Source of the DNA: Streptomyces gardneri
Lineage (GTDB): Bacteria; Actinomycetota; Actinomycetes; Streptomycetales; Streptomycetaceae
Direction: 5' to 3'
NCBI RefSeq assembly: GCF_006539185.1
Contig: NZ_BJMN01000003.1
Coordinates: 1 to 64,000 of the forward strand
Length of the DNA: 64,000 nucleotides
This document shows, piece by piece, positions 34,601 through 42,136 of the stretch. Under the pieces are notes generated by a model that saw only the letters and a list, made by a program, of their open reading frames with translations, was not told where the DNA came from and made no database searches. The translations under genes were made by a program, and so were the position numbers. Each line of letters starts with the position of its first letter. The first letter of the stretch is position 1.

Positions 34601-37600
34601 CGGTTTCCACACCGAGGTCAGCCGGCCCAGCGGGTCGTGCGACAGATCGGTGCGGCGGCCGTTGGCATCGGTCACGGTCTGCGGCTCGCCCCACTCGACC
34701 CGCAGGTCGGTGGTGGTCGTGTGGCCCAGCGGATCGGTGACGGTGGTGCTGAGCGCCGGTCCGGTCGCCGGCGTATGGACGGTGGTGGTCCGCCGGCCGA
34801 GCGCGTCGGTCGTCTCCACCGCCCGGCCGTGGACGTCGTACCGGGCCTGCTCTTTGACGGCGTACTCGGGAACACCGTCGCGGTACGACACGACCCGCTC
34901 GGTCCTGGTCGGGTCACCGGCGGTCGGCGGGGCACCGAACGCGCCTCCGTCGAAGAAGGTGCGCTCGTCCGACACGGCGTGCTCGGGGTAGCGGGCGGGC
35001 GTACCGCACGAGACGGCCACCGTCTCGGTACGGCTCACCGGCGACAGCAGCCAGCTCGTGGTGTTGCGGGCGTAACTCGTGCGCACACAGCGGTCGTCGG
35101 TGGCCGTCGCGGTGTCCCCGAGGTCGTCGGTCTCGGAGACCAGACCGTGCTCGTCGTAGCGGGTGTGCCGCTCGGCACGCCGCCACCGGCCCTCGTCGAG
35201 CGCCGTCTTGGTGACCACCCGGCTCGGCCGGACCATCACGGCGGTCCGGCTGCCGAGGCTCGCGGTCTGCTTGCGCCAGGCGTCCGTGATGACGTCGGTG
35301 ACCACCGGCCCGCCCGGCCCCCGGCGGGTGATCTCCCCGCGGAGGAAGCCCTGGAGGCCTTCGGAGTCCTCGACCAGGCGGCCGTCCGTGTCCTCCAGCT
35401 GCACGGGTGGCTTGGTGCCCCCGGCCGGGTCGAGCCGGTCTCCGTGCATGCCCCGGAAGTAGCGGAACTCCTTCTCCGTGCGCGCCACGCCCGGATCGGT
35501 CGGGTCCCCCTTGCGCTCCAGCACCCTGCCGTAGCCCCGCCACTGGGACCACGTCCGGCGCTCCCGCGGGATCAGTTCGTTGTCGTTGTAGCGCCACGCG
35601 CCGCCGTCGAGGTAGTCGTAGGTGGTCACCTGACTCGGCGCGCCCTCGGCCCGGTCCGTCTGCACGACTTGTGAGACGACGTACTTGTGGAACCAGTCGT
35701 CCCGCGCCTGTCCCTGCTCGTGCGCCCAGTGGACCGGGAAGCAGCGCAGCGTGTTGGTCTCGGCGGTGGGCAGGGCCGAGGCCCGGCAGTTCGCCGGCGC
35801 GTAACCGAGACTCAGCACACCGCCGGCCTCGTTGTGCACCGCGTGGAGGCGGAACTTGTTCAGCGGCGGAAGTCCGTCGGGGCTGGAGTCGACGCGGTTG
35901 GGCAGCGCCTCGCCGTGGAACTCGACGGGCGGCACGCTCGTGCGTCCGCCCGCCAGCCCCGTGTGCGTGACGTCGCTCAGCCACAGTGCCGGGCTGGTCC
36001 TGTCACCCGGAAGCGGGAAGAGGTGATTCAGCGACCACGAGTCGACGTCGGAGTAGCCGGAGTCGCCGCGGACCTGGGTGGTGACCTTGGCGAGCCGCTT
36101 GGTGGTCCAGAAGGTGGGCGCGTACTTCTCCGGGCATGCCGCGGCCGTCGCCGCACAGTCCTGGTCCCAGGGCACGTCGGGATAGCTCTGCGGAGTGTGC
36201 TGCGCGCAGTCCGCCTGCGGTGCGCACCGGTCGGCCGACTCGAAGAGGACGCGGGCGGGGGCGGGTCCCTCCACGCCCTCCCTGGTGCCGTACTCGACCC
36301 GCTCCAGCTGACCGCCCCTGGTGTACTCGGCCTTCGCCTTGGCCATGTTCAGGCCGTAGGAGTTGGTCTCCTTGCCGTAGTGGTACGAGATCGTGCCGCC
36401 GTGCCGGTCGACGACGTGGTCGAGGTTCCAGCGCCACGCCCGCGGGCACCACGAGGAGGCGAACGTGCCGGTGTGGCAGGGCTCACCCGCGTCGTTGCCG
36501 AACACCGGGACCGTCCACGTGGACCGGCGCTCCGGGCGGGACCCGAAGAAGTACTGGGTGCCGTCCGCCGTGGTCACCTTCCAGTGCTCGCCGAACTTGT
36601 CGTCGTTGGAGGCACCGGTGAGCAGCTCGATCCTGGAGCCGTCGTCGTCCTTCGGCCGCCACGCGCCCGACCCGTCGTGGACGAACTCGGTCGCGCGGCC
36701 GCCGTTCACCATCGACACATGGTGGTCACCGGCCCAGCACAGGTCGCCGGTCTTCTTGCGCTCGTCGCTGATGTCGTGGGAGCAGGAGGCGAACGACCGC
36801 GTGATGTAACCGGGCCAGAGGTCCCACCCTTCGCCGATCCAGGACGGCTGGTTGTTGGAGGCGGCGACCCGTCCGTCGACCGCGCCGGTCGAGTAGCTCA
36901 GCGAGACCGTGGGCTGGAGGCCGCCCGGGACCGGCGGAACGCGCATCGGGTAGGTCCAGCCGAACGTCCCGCTGTTCGTCGAGACCTGCCAAGTCGCCGA
37001 CGGCGACAGGGGAGTGGCCTTGTAGTCGCCGGTCGCCCCCTCAGGGGTCGCCGCCAGCGCGAACCGGGTGGAGGGCCCGGAGAGGTCCAGCCGCGCCGCG
37101 ACCCGGCCCGCCGCGAGGTCGTTGCGGGTGGGGACCGGTGTCAGAGTGCGGCACTCCGCGCGTCGCGGGGTCCGGGCCGCGCAGGGCGGGAGGGCGGCCA
37201 GCCGGAGCCGGGCGGCCCAGTCCCCGCCGAAGGCATGACGGAACGAGGAGTAGTCCACTTCCACGGCCACCGAGGCGGAGTCGCTCCCGCGGTCTGCCGC
37301 GCGCAGGTCGAACAGCAGGGCGGCGGGCAGTCCGGCGTCGACGGCCGACTCACGGGGGAGCACCGTGACGCCGACCTCGGAGGGCGAAGGGGCGTCGAGC
37401 GCGGGGTCCACCTGGCCGATCCACACCGGAGTCCGGCCCGCGTGGACGAGGCCGGGCAGGCCGTCCGACGACCAGGCCGGCAGATCCACGTCCGCGGCCT
37501 CGGCCGCGGGCCAGGCCACCGGCGGAGTGCCCCTCTGCTGGGCGGCGGCGGCCGGATCCGGCGCGATCGGCCGCACTTTCACCGGGGTGACCTCGACCGG

Positions 37601-37774
37601 CGCGTCGTACTGCACGGGGCTGGGCGTTCCCCGTCGAGCCCTGTCCGGCAACAGCTGACCGGCATCCGCCGGCAGGGCGGCGAGCAGGGAGCTCAGCAAC
37701 ACGGCGGCCAGAACGGTCGCGCGGGCACGGTGCCGTGTCCGCGGCCTGCGTCGCATCGCAACGGCCCGGTCCAT
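31604..37774 (-). CDS. Giant secreted RHS/YD-repeat protein
   Basis: A 2056-aa exported protein. The signal peptide spans residues about 15-38 (ATVLAAVLLSSLLAALPADA). An N-terminal SpvB-like region (about 60-800) includes GGLQPTVSLSYSTGAVDGR and GEGWDLWPGYITRSFASC. Many YD/RHS repeats follow (about 900-1750; for example YDAAGQLRTRTDSRGKT, YDALGRRTAV). The RHS core is near 1785 (YDPGTGKFLSVDPM, then NPASFNDSTG). After it comes a roughly 240-residue tail with a charged helix rich in Arg/Glu/Ala (RNRDREARQEAEKQRR), a hydrophobic stretch and a Gly/Ser-rich beta region ending GVEFGWSFR. In polymorphic toxins this position holds the toxin, but I recognise none. GGAGAA precedes the ATG. It follows the LamG gene by 79 bases, likely as an operon. 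Confidence 0.9.
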   Translation of the reverse strand: MDRAVAMRRRPRTRHRARATVLAAVLLSSLLAALPADAGQLLPDRARRGTPSPVQYDAPVEVTPVKVRPIAPDPAAAAQQRGTPPVAWPAAEAADVDLPAWSSDGLPGLVHAGRTPVWIGQVDPALDAPSPSEVGVTVLPRESAVDAGLPAALLFDLRAADRGSDSASVAVEVDYSSFRHAFGGDWAARLRLAALPPCAARTPRRAECRTLTPVPTRNDLAAGRVAARLDLSGPSTRFALAATPEGATGDYKATPLSPSATWQVSTNSGTFGWTYPMRVPPVPGGLQPTVSLSYSTGAVDGRVAASNNQPSWIGEGWDLWPGYITRSFASCSHDISDERKKTGDLCWAGDHHVSMVNGGRATEFVHDGSGAWRPKDDDGSRIELLTGASNDDKFGEHWKVTTADGTQYFFGSRPERRSTWTVPVFGNDAGEPCHTGTFASSWCPRAWRWNLDHVVDRHGGTISYHYGKETNSYGLNMAKAKAEYTRGGQLERVEYGTREGVEGPAPARVLFESADRCAPQADCAQHTPQSYPDVPWDQDCAATAAACPEKYAPTFWTTKRLAKVTTQVRGDSGYSDVDSWSLNHLFPLPGDRTSPALWLSDVTHTGLAGGRTSVPPVEFHGEALPNRVDSSPDGLPPLNKFRLHAVHNEAGGVLSLGYAPANCRASALPTAETNTLRCFPVHWAHEQGQARDDWFHKYVVSQVVQTDRAEGAPSQVTTYDYLDGGAWRYNDNELIPRERRTWSQWRGYGRVLERKGDPTDPGVARTEKEFRYFRGMHGDRLDPAGGTKPPVQLEDTDGRLVEDSEGLQGFLRGEITRRGPGGPVVTDVITDAWRKQTASLGSRTAVMVRPSRVVTKTALDEGRWRRAERHTRYDEHGLVSETDDLGDTATATDDRCVRTSYARNTTSWLLSPVSRTETVAVSCGTPARYPEHAVSDERTFFDGGAFGAPPTAGDPTRTERVVSYRDGVPEYAVKEQARYDVHGRAVETTDALGRRTTTVHTPATGPALSTTVTDPLGHTTTTDLRVEWGEPQTVTDANGRRTDLSHDPLGRLTSVWKPGRAKASEEPHTRFRYLLRKDGASAVTTEKLVGSGDYTSEVALFDGLLRPRQTQKPAWGGGRVVTDTRYDSRGLVVLTNKPYNTTGQHGPDLVEADPIAVPSQVLTEYDGAERVTASVARTPGREWRTVTRHHGDHTEVVPPSGGTTTSTYTDARGRTTQLRQFHGAEPLGAHDATAYTYTKGGETETVTDAGGNILRYVYDLAGNRVETHDPDKGTTRMTYDAAGQLRTRTDSRGKTTVHSYDALGRRTAVRSGSETGPLLAEWTYDTVPDASGRPLKGLLASSVRHTDDGAYRTLVTGYDAGNRTTGTVLTLPEAEAGLPRSYETVTAYNPDGSLAGRRLPRVGDLPAESLVYRYDALGLLKSLTSSAGEYVTNMHYTAFGEPARLSQGTEGASLWQSTYYEPGTRRIERTLTERESGSLKVDETTYGYDPIGNVTRIRSDAPDGLDTQCFAHDHLRRTKEAWTPSGDCQGAPGSTVGGPAPYWAGFTYDPAGNRRTETRHGLAGAADTVRTYHYPEPGSAQPHTVRSVTTTGPSGTAATGSGSGSGALDEQTQVYAYSPTGATTLRPGPSGTPQELTWDVEDRLASVEQDGRTTSYVYDTEGVRLITRDAGGRSLHLPIGELRADADGRLRGTRYYADGKDRTIAVRVGARVSYQVSDLHGTGTLAVDAASLAPTRRRLDPFGLPRQAAAGPDAAQPALPGRRGFVGGTEDAVTGLTRLGARDYDPGTGKFLSVDPMVNPMDPQSLNGFAYSNNNPASFNDSTGLMICALVDAPGGARCIISGLTRPPLRIENVPPSSRDGHRCLGPLRCDSPLDRKSGIFGSMDLCSERASAYAVGCAATRNRDREARQEAEKQRRAREAAEQREAARRNMQGSIMECTSFSVSLIIVGFGFEYCSGHDSAGPGGSVSVKLSGGWGLPGVSVAKTVKGSEGDIDPPGTLTISKDLSATTGHLGIGLDGSLTTSTRDGSLTGGTGMSWGIGGPRVSAGVEFGWSFR

Positions 37775-37853
37775 CGCAGTTCTCCGATCCAGCGTGTGCG
37801 GCCAAGGTCAGTGGCCATCGGTCATCAGTCGGGTGGTCCGGGCGGTGGGGTGT

Positions 37854-40800
37854 TCAGAGCCGGCGCAGCAGGTGCCCCAGCGACATGTCGACGGTCTGGC
37901 CTTCGCACGACGCGTCGGTCGAATCGAAGCGCTCCCCGGTGGAGGTCACCCGGCAGCGTCTGAGCTCGTAGCCCGTCTCGTCGGGCAGTGCCCGCGTACG
38001 GATCCATCCGAGCAGCCGGACCTGCCGGGCCCCCTCGCAGTCCGCGGCGAGGGAACTGAACGCGTCCACGCCGTCCAGGCAGGCGTACAACGGTCGGGTG
38101 TCGGGCCGTTCGACCAAGGAGAGGACACCGATGCGGCCCTCCGCCCGATAGCCGGAGGGGACACCGCCCACGCTGCTCCAGTGGTCGCCCGGCCGGTCCG
38201 GTTGTACGTGGCGCACCAGCGGTGCGTACGCCCGCACATGGCCCAGGAGGAACTCGGTCTCCTGGCCCTCGCATCCGGGGTGCCAGGAGTCGAAGTGCTC
38301 GCCGGCCGTGGTGCGGCACCGGTACAGCGCCACGGTCGCCTCGCCGGCCGGCGCGTTCCGGTACACGGGGCCGAGGACGGCCAGACGACGGTGTCCCTCG
38401 CACCGGGCGTCGACGGAGGTGAACTGGTCCTCACCCGTCAGACAGGAGTAGAGGAGAGTGGTGTCCGGCGCGCCCGCCGGTGCGAACCAGCCGAGCTCGT
38501 GCTCCATGTGGTAGCCGGGCGGAGCGAGACCGCCGCTGCCCGGGCCACCGGTGGTGACGTGCTCGCCGTTGTGTCCGAGGTAGCGGTTCAGCCCGTCGCG
38601 GGCGAAGGGCCGGCCCTCCTGGGGGTCCGCGGCCTCTTCCGCGATCTGACCCGGGGTACGCACCCCGGAGTGCACCCGGACGTCGTCGACCGATCCGGCC
38701 CAGTGCTCCGCCGCGGCTCCGCGCTCCTTGGCCCGGCCGATCCGCAAGGCTCCCGAGGCGTGGTGCCGGTGCTCACCGTCACGCCCCACCGCCTGGAGCG
38801 TGCCGTTCACGTACAACCGCAGCTCCCCGGCCGAGGCGTCGTACACCCCGGCGAGGTGGGTCCACTCGCTCGACACCGCCCCGGCCGGGGCGGAGGCCTC
38901 GTACCGTACGGGGTCGTCGGCGTCGGACCCGGCGATGGTGAACGCCCAACGCCGGCGCGGTCCGTCGTAGCCGAGCTGGAAGCCGCTGACACGGTCCCCG
39001 TCCTGGCTCACCGCGGTCATCGGGGCCGTGGCCTGCCCGCTCGGCCGGACCCGCGCGCTGACCGTGAAGCTTCCGTCCGTGCGCACCGCCGGTCCGGCGG
39101 TGCCGACGTGGTCGTCGACGCCGTCGAGCGCCACCGCGCTGCCGCCGCCGTGCCCGGGAGCCCACGCCGCACCGCCCTGCGGCTCGCCGTGCCGGCGCAT
39201 GCCTGAGGAGTCCGCGGCGCTGTCGGCGGTGTTCTCCTCGAACGTCCAGCGTCCTTCCTCGACGGACGTTCCGGTGGCGAGCGCGTGGATGTCGCTGTCG
39301 ACCGCGACCCGGTCTCCGGTGTGTACCCGGCCGTCGCTCAGCACCCGGTCGTAGAGCCGGACCTCGTCCAGCGCGCCGGGCCAGGGGTCGACCGGCGCAC
39401 CGTTGAACCGGCCGCGGCCGATCTGTACCTGTCCGCTCGCGTGCCACGGGGAGCGGTGCTCGGCCTGCCCGGCGAACCGGCCGTCGACGTAGAGCTTGAT
39501 CAGCTGTTCGCCCGCGTCGTACACCCCGGCGAGATGGGTCCACACACCCGCGCGCACGGGGATGTCCGAGGACACCCGGTCGCCGCCGAAGTGGTCCGTG
39601 TCCGACACCGGGACGGTGAAGGCCCACTGCCGGGTGTCGCTGCGGTACTGCAGGTAGAACCCGCTGGCGCGGACACCGTCCTGGCTGACCGCCGTCCGCC
39701 AGGGCCCGTCGAGCCGGTCCAGCCTCACCCAGGCGGCGACGGAGAAGCTGCCTCCGGTGTGCACGGTGGACCGCTCGCCCATGGCGACATGGCCGGTGAG
39801 GCCGTCGAAGCGTACGGCGTCCCCCTGCCGCCCGGTGGTCCAGCCCGTCGGGCCGGGCGTGAGGGTCCCGTCCGCTCCCGATCCGACGGCGTCCGGGACC
39901 GTGGTGGCGGACAGCCGCCCGTCCATCCGCCAATGGTGCACCGGTGGGAAGCGGGTGGTGCGGACGAGGAAGTGGTACGTCGTCGGGCGGCTTTCGTTGC
40001 CCGCGCGGTCCACACCGACGACGTACAGGTCGTGCGGCTCGCCCCGGCCGGGCGTCACCTCCACCACGGCCTTTCCGTCGACCACCGCGACCTCCCGCGT
40101 CGGGGGAGTGACCAGGCCGTACCGGAAGCGCACGATGTCCGGATCGCCGTCCGTCGACAGCGTGAAGCCGCCGGTCCGGCCCACGCCGCCGCCCAGCTCG
40201 TCGGGCGGGTACACGGCGGAGGTGACCACCGGCTGCTTCCGGGGCGCGGTCTGGTCGACCGTCAGGTCGCACCACGGGGACCAGGGACCGTGCACCCGGC
40301 CGTCCCAGCCGCGTACCCGCCAGCCGACCCTGCTGCCGTCCGTGAACGTCCCGGGCGGGATCGTCACCGAGAACGGCGTACCGGACTCCTGCATCACGGT
40401 CGTACGGGAGTCCACCCGGTGATCACCGCGCACCCACCACTCGAACTCCGCGGCCAGCGGCCCCCGGTCGGGATCCGCCACGGTGGCCCACAGGACGGGG
40501 GTGGCGCTCCGCGTGTACGGCTCGTGGGGCTGCAGCCCGCAGCCGAGGTCTCCGGCGGACAGCCGCTCCGGCGGGTCGGGGAAGGAGTTGTAGGTGACGA
40601 TCAGCGACGGGTCGGTGCGGAACTTCTTCCAGGCGTACCTGTCTCCCTCGTCCTCGGCCCGCAGCATCAGGGTCACGAACGACGCGCCGCCCACGGCGTC
40701 GACCGCCGCCGGGGTGACGTCGAAGCCGATCCAGTTGGCCGGGCAGGACGCCGAGTAGCCGTGCGCGACGTGTTGGGTGCCCAGATTCCGGATGCCGGGC

Positions 40801-41963
40801 GGCTGGTTCTCCCAGGTCGTCCACGGTTCGACGACACCGGTCTGCCACAACTCGACGCCCCGGGGCGAGCACGAGGGCGCGTAGGACTCGAAGACGTTGA
40901 ACTCCGCCCGCACCACCTGCTTCCCGGCCAGCGCCCGGAGGTCGTACTGGAAGAACGACCGGGCGAGCACCGTCGGGCGCTCCCACGTGCTGTACCCCAC
41001 CTTGGCGATGCCGTCGCCGTCCCCGAGCCAGTACGACTGGTTCCGGTATCCCTCCGGCACGCCGTAGACCAGCGCCCAGCCGCCCGGGCCGGACGACCAC
41101 TCGGGGTCGATGGTGACCGGGAACCGGGTGTGCGGGTCGGAGAGCAGCTTCCTGTCGGGGAAGAGAGTGAGGGTCGTATCGGTCACCTTCACCGGCATCG
41201 TCGCCCGATGGCCGGCGGCGGCCTTGCCGGGTGCGTGCGGGCCGGCGAGATCGTCTTCCGTCGCGTCCCACATCTGCGGCGCGGGCGCGCGGAGCACCGG
41301 ACGGCCGCTCCTGTCGGCGGCGGTGAGGTTCCCGGCCGCGTCGGTGGTGACGGCGAGCCCCTCGGTCCGCAGGCCGAAGCGGAGCTCCGCCAATGCCGGA
41401 TTGCTCGCCGCCGACCGGTCACGCACGACGAGCACGTGGGAGAACCCGTCCGTGGTCGCCCGGACGCCGAGGTCCACGCCGGGCAGGACAGCCCGGTACG
41501 TGGCGGTGTCCCCGGTCAGTTCGGGCCGGGGCAGTGGCTTCGGCCAGCTCAGCTCCAGCCGTCCGCCGCCGGCCTCGTAGCGGACGAGCGGGGCGGTGCC
41601 ACCGCCTGAGAAGGCGAGAGCGGCGGTGGTTCCCAGCGGCGCGACCGATCCGTCGGGTCCGGCGCGCAGGGTGGTGTCGAGATCGCGCCAGCCGGATGCG
41701 TCGCGGGCGCGGACCGGCCGGAGGTGCTGTTCGAGGGTGAAGGTTCCGTCCGGATTGGCGAAGACCTGCCCTGTCGTCGTGCGTTCGGCGACGACTTCCG
41801 CCCGTCGACCGGTCGACCGGGCCGATGCCGACGCCGAGGTGGCCGTCGCTTCCACGGTGGGACGGCCATCCGCCGCCGAGTTAGCGGGCAAGGACTCCGG
41901 ACCGACGAGAAGGACCAGTGCCAGCAGGAGCGCATGGGTGAGACCCAGCCGAACCGTGACCAT
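37854..41963 (-). CDS. Giant secreted DNRLRE/LamG protein with C-terminal Cys repeats
   Basis: A 1369-aa exported protein. The signal peptide is residues 1-29 (HALLLALVLLVGPE). A DNRLRE-type domain lies near 300-460 (RSFFQYDLRALAGKQVVRAE). Two LamG-like jelly rolls follow: about 675-850 (FSVAAWVRLDRLDGPW) and about 905-1090 (FTVSARVRPSG). The C-terminus (about 1200-1369) has four repeats of the form CxxxxxxxFxSxxxxCEG. LamG and DNRLRE domains bind glycans or support surface adhesion. I chose the ATG at 41963 because AGGAGG lies seven bases upstream; the longer frame to 41999 does not have this. The RHS gene follows on the same strand, a pairing often seen in Streptomyces. Confidence 0.9.
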   Translation of the reverse strand: MVTVRLGLTHALLLALVLLVGPESLPANSAADGRPTVEATATSASASARSTGRRAEVVAERTTTGQVFANPDGTFTLEQHLRPVRARDASGWRDLDTTLRAGPDGSVAPLGTTAALAFSGGGTAPLVRYEAGGGRLELSWPKPLPRPELTGDTATYRAVLPGVDLGVRATTDGFSHVLVVRDRSAASNPALAELRFGLRTEGLAVTTDAAGNLTAADRSGRPVLRAPAPQMWDATEDDLAGPHAPGKAAAGHRATMPVKVTDTTLTLFPDRKLLSDPHTRFPVTIDPEWSSGPGGWALVYGVPEGYRNQSYWLGDGDGIAKVGYSTWERPTVLARSFFQYDLRALAGKQVVRAEFNVFESYAPSCSPRGVELWQTGVVEPWTTWENQPPGIRNLGTQHVAHGYSASCPANWIGFDVTPAAVDAVGGASFVTLMLRAEDEGDRYAWKKFRTDPSLIVTYNSFPDPPERLSAGDLGCGLQPHEPYTRSATPVLWATVADPDRGPLAAEFEWWVRGDHRVDSRTTVMQESGTPFSVTIPPGTFTDGSRVGWRVRGWDGRVHGPWSPWCDLTVDQTAPRKQPVVTSAVYPPDELGGGVGRTGGFTLSTDGDPDIVRFRYGLVTPPTREVAVVDGKAVVEVTPGRGEPHDLYVVGVDRAGNESRPTTYHFLVRTTRFPPVHHWRMDGRLSATTVPDAVGSGADGTLTPGPTGWTTGRQGDAVRFDGLTGHVAMGERSTVHTGGSFSVAAWVRLDRLDGPWRTAVSQDGVRASGFYLQYRSDTRQWAFTVPVSDTDHFGGDRVSSDIPVRAGVWTHLAGVYDAGEQLIKLYVDGRFAGQAEHRSPWHASGQVQIGRGRFNGAPVDPWPGALDEVRLYDRVLSDGRVHTGDRVAVDSDIHALATGTSVEEGRWTFEENTADSAADSSGMRRHGEPQGGAAWAPGHGGGSAVALDGVDDHVGTAGPAVRTDGSFTVSARVRPSGQATAPMTAVSQDGDRVSGFQLGYDGPRRRWAFTIAGSDADDPVRYEASAPAGAVSSEWTHLAGVYDASAGELRLYVNGTLQAVGRDGEHRHHASGALRIGRAKERGAAAEHWAGSVDDVRVHSGVRTPGQIAEEAADPQEGRPFARDGLNRYLGHNGEHVTTGGPGSGGLAPPGYHMEHELGWFAPAGAPDTTLLYSCLTGEDQFTSVDARCEGHRRLAVLGPVYRNAPAGEATVALYRCRTTAGEHFDSWHPGCEGQETEFLLGHVRAYAPLVRHVQPDRPGDHWSSVGGVPSGYRAEGRIGVLSLVERPDTRPLYACLDGVDAFSSLAADCEGARQVRLLGWIRTRALPDETGYELRRCRVTSTGERFDSTDASCEGQTVDMSLGHLLRRL

Positions 41964-42096
41964 GCCGAACCCTCCTGCCGCTCGAACTGCCTCGAACATT
42001 GTTGTGACGACTCGTCACGCAACGTAACAGAGGCAGGTCGCAGGTGGGGACATCGTCTCCGAAACCACTCATTTCGGCGAACATGGTGGAGCGTTC

Positions 42097-42128
42097 GCCG
42101 GGGCCGGCCGGCTGGGTCCGGCCCCGGC
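42097..42128 (-). terminator. Terminator after the collagenase gene
   Basis: A perfect 11-bp inverted repeat (GCCGGGGCCGG at 42097-42107 with its complement at 42118-42128) beginning nine bases past the collagenase stop codon on the minus strand. Confidence 0.8.
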
Positions 42129-42136
42129 GTACCGGA

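Noticed and set aside
41964..41999. Longer start for the LamG giant
   Set aside because: It would place AGGAGG inside the coding region and bury the signal peptide twelve residues in; the ATG at 41963 is better.
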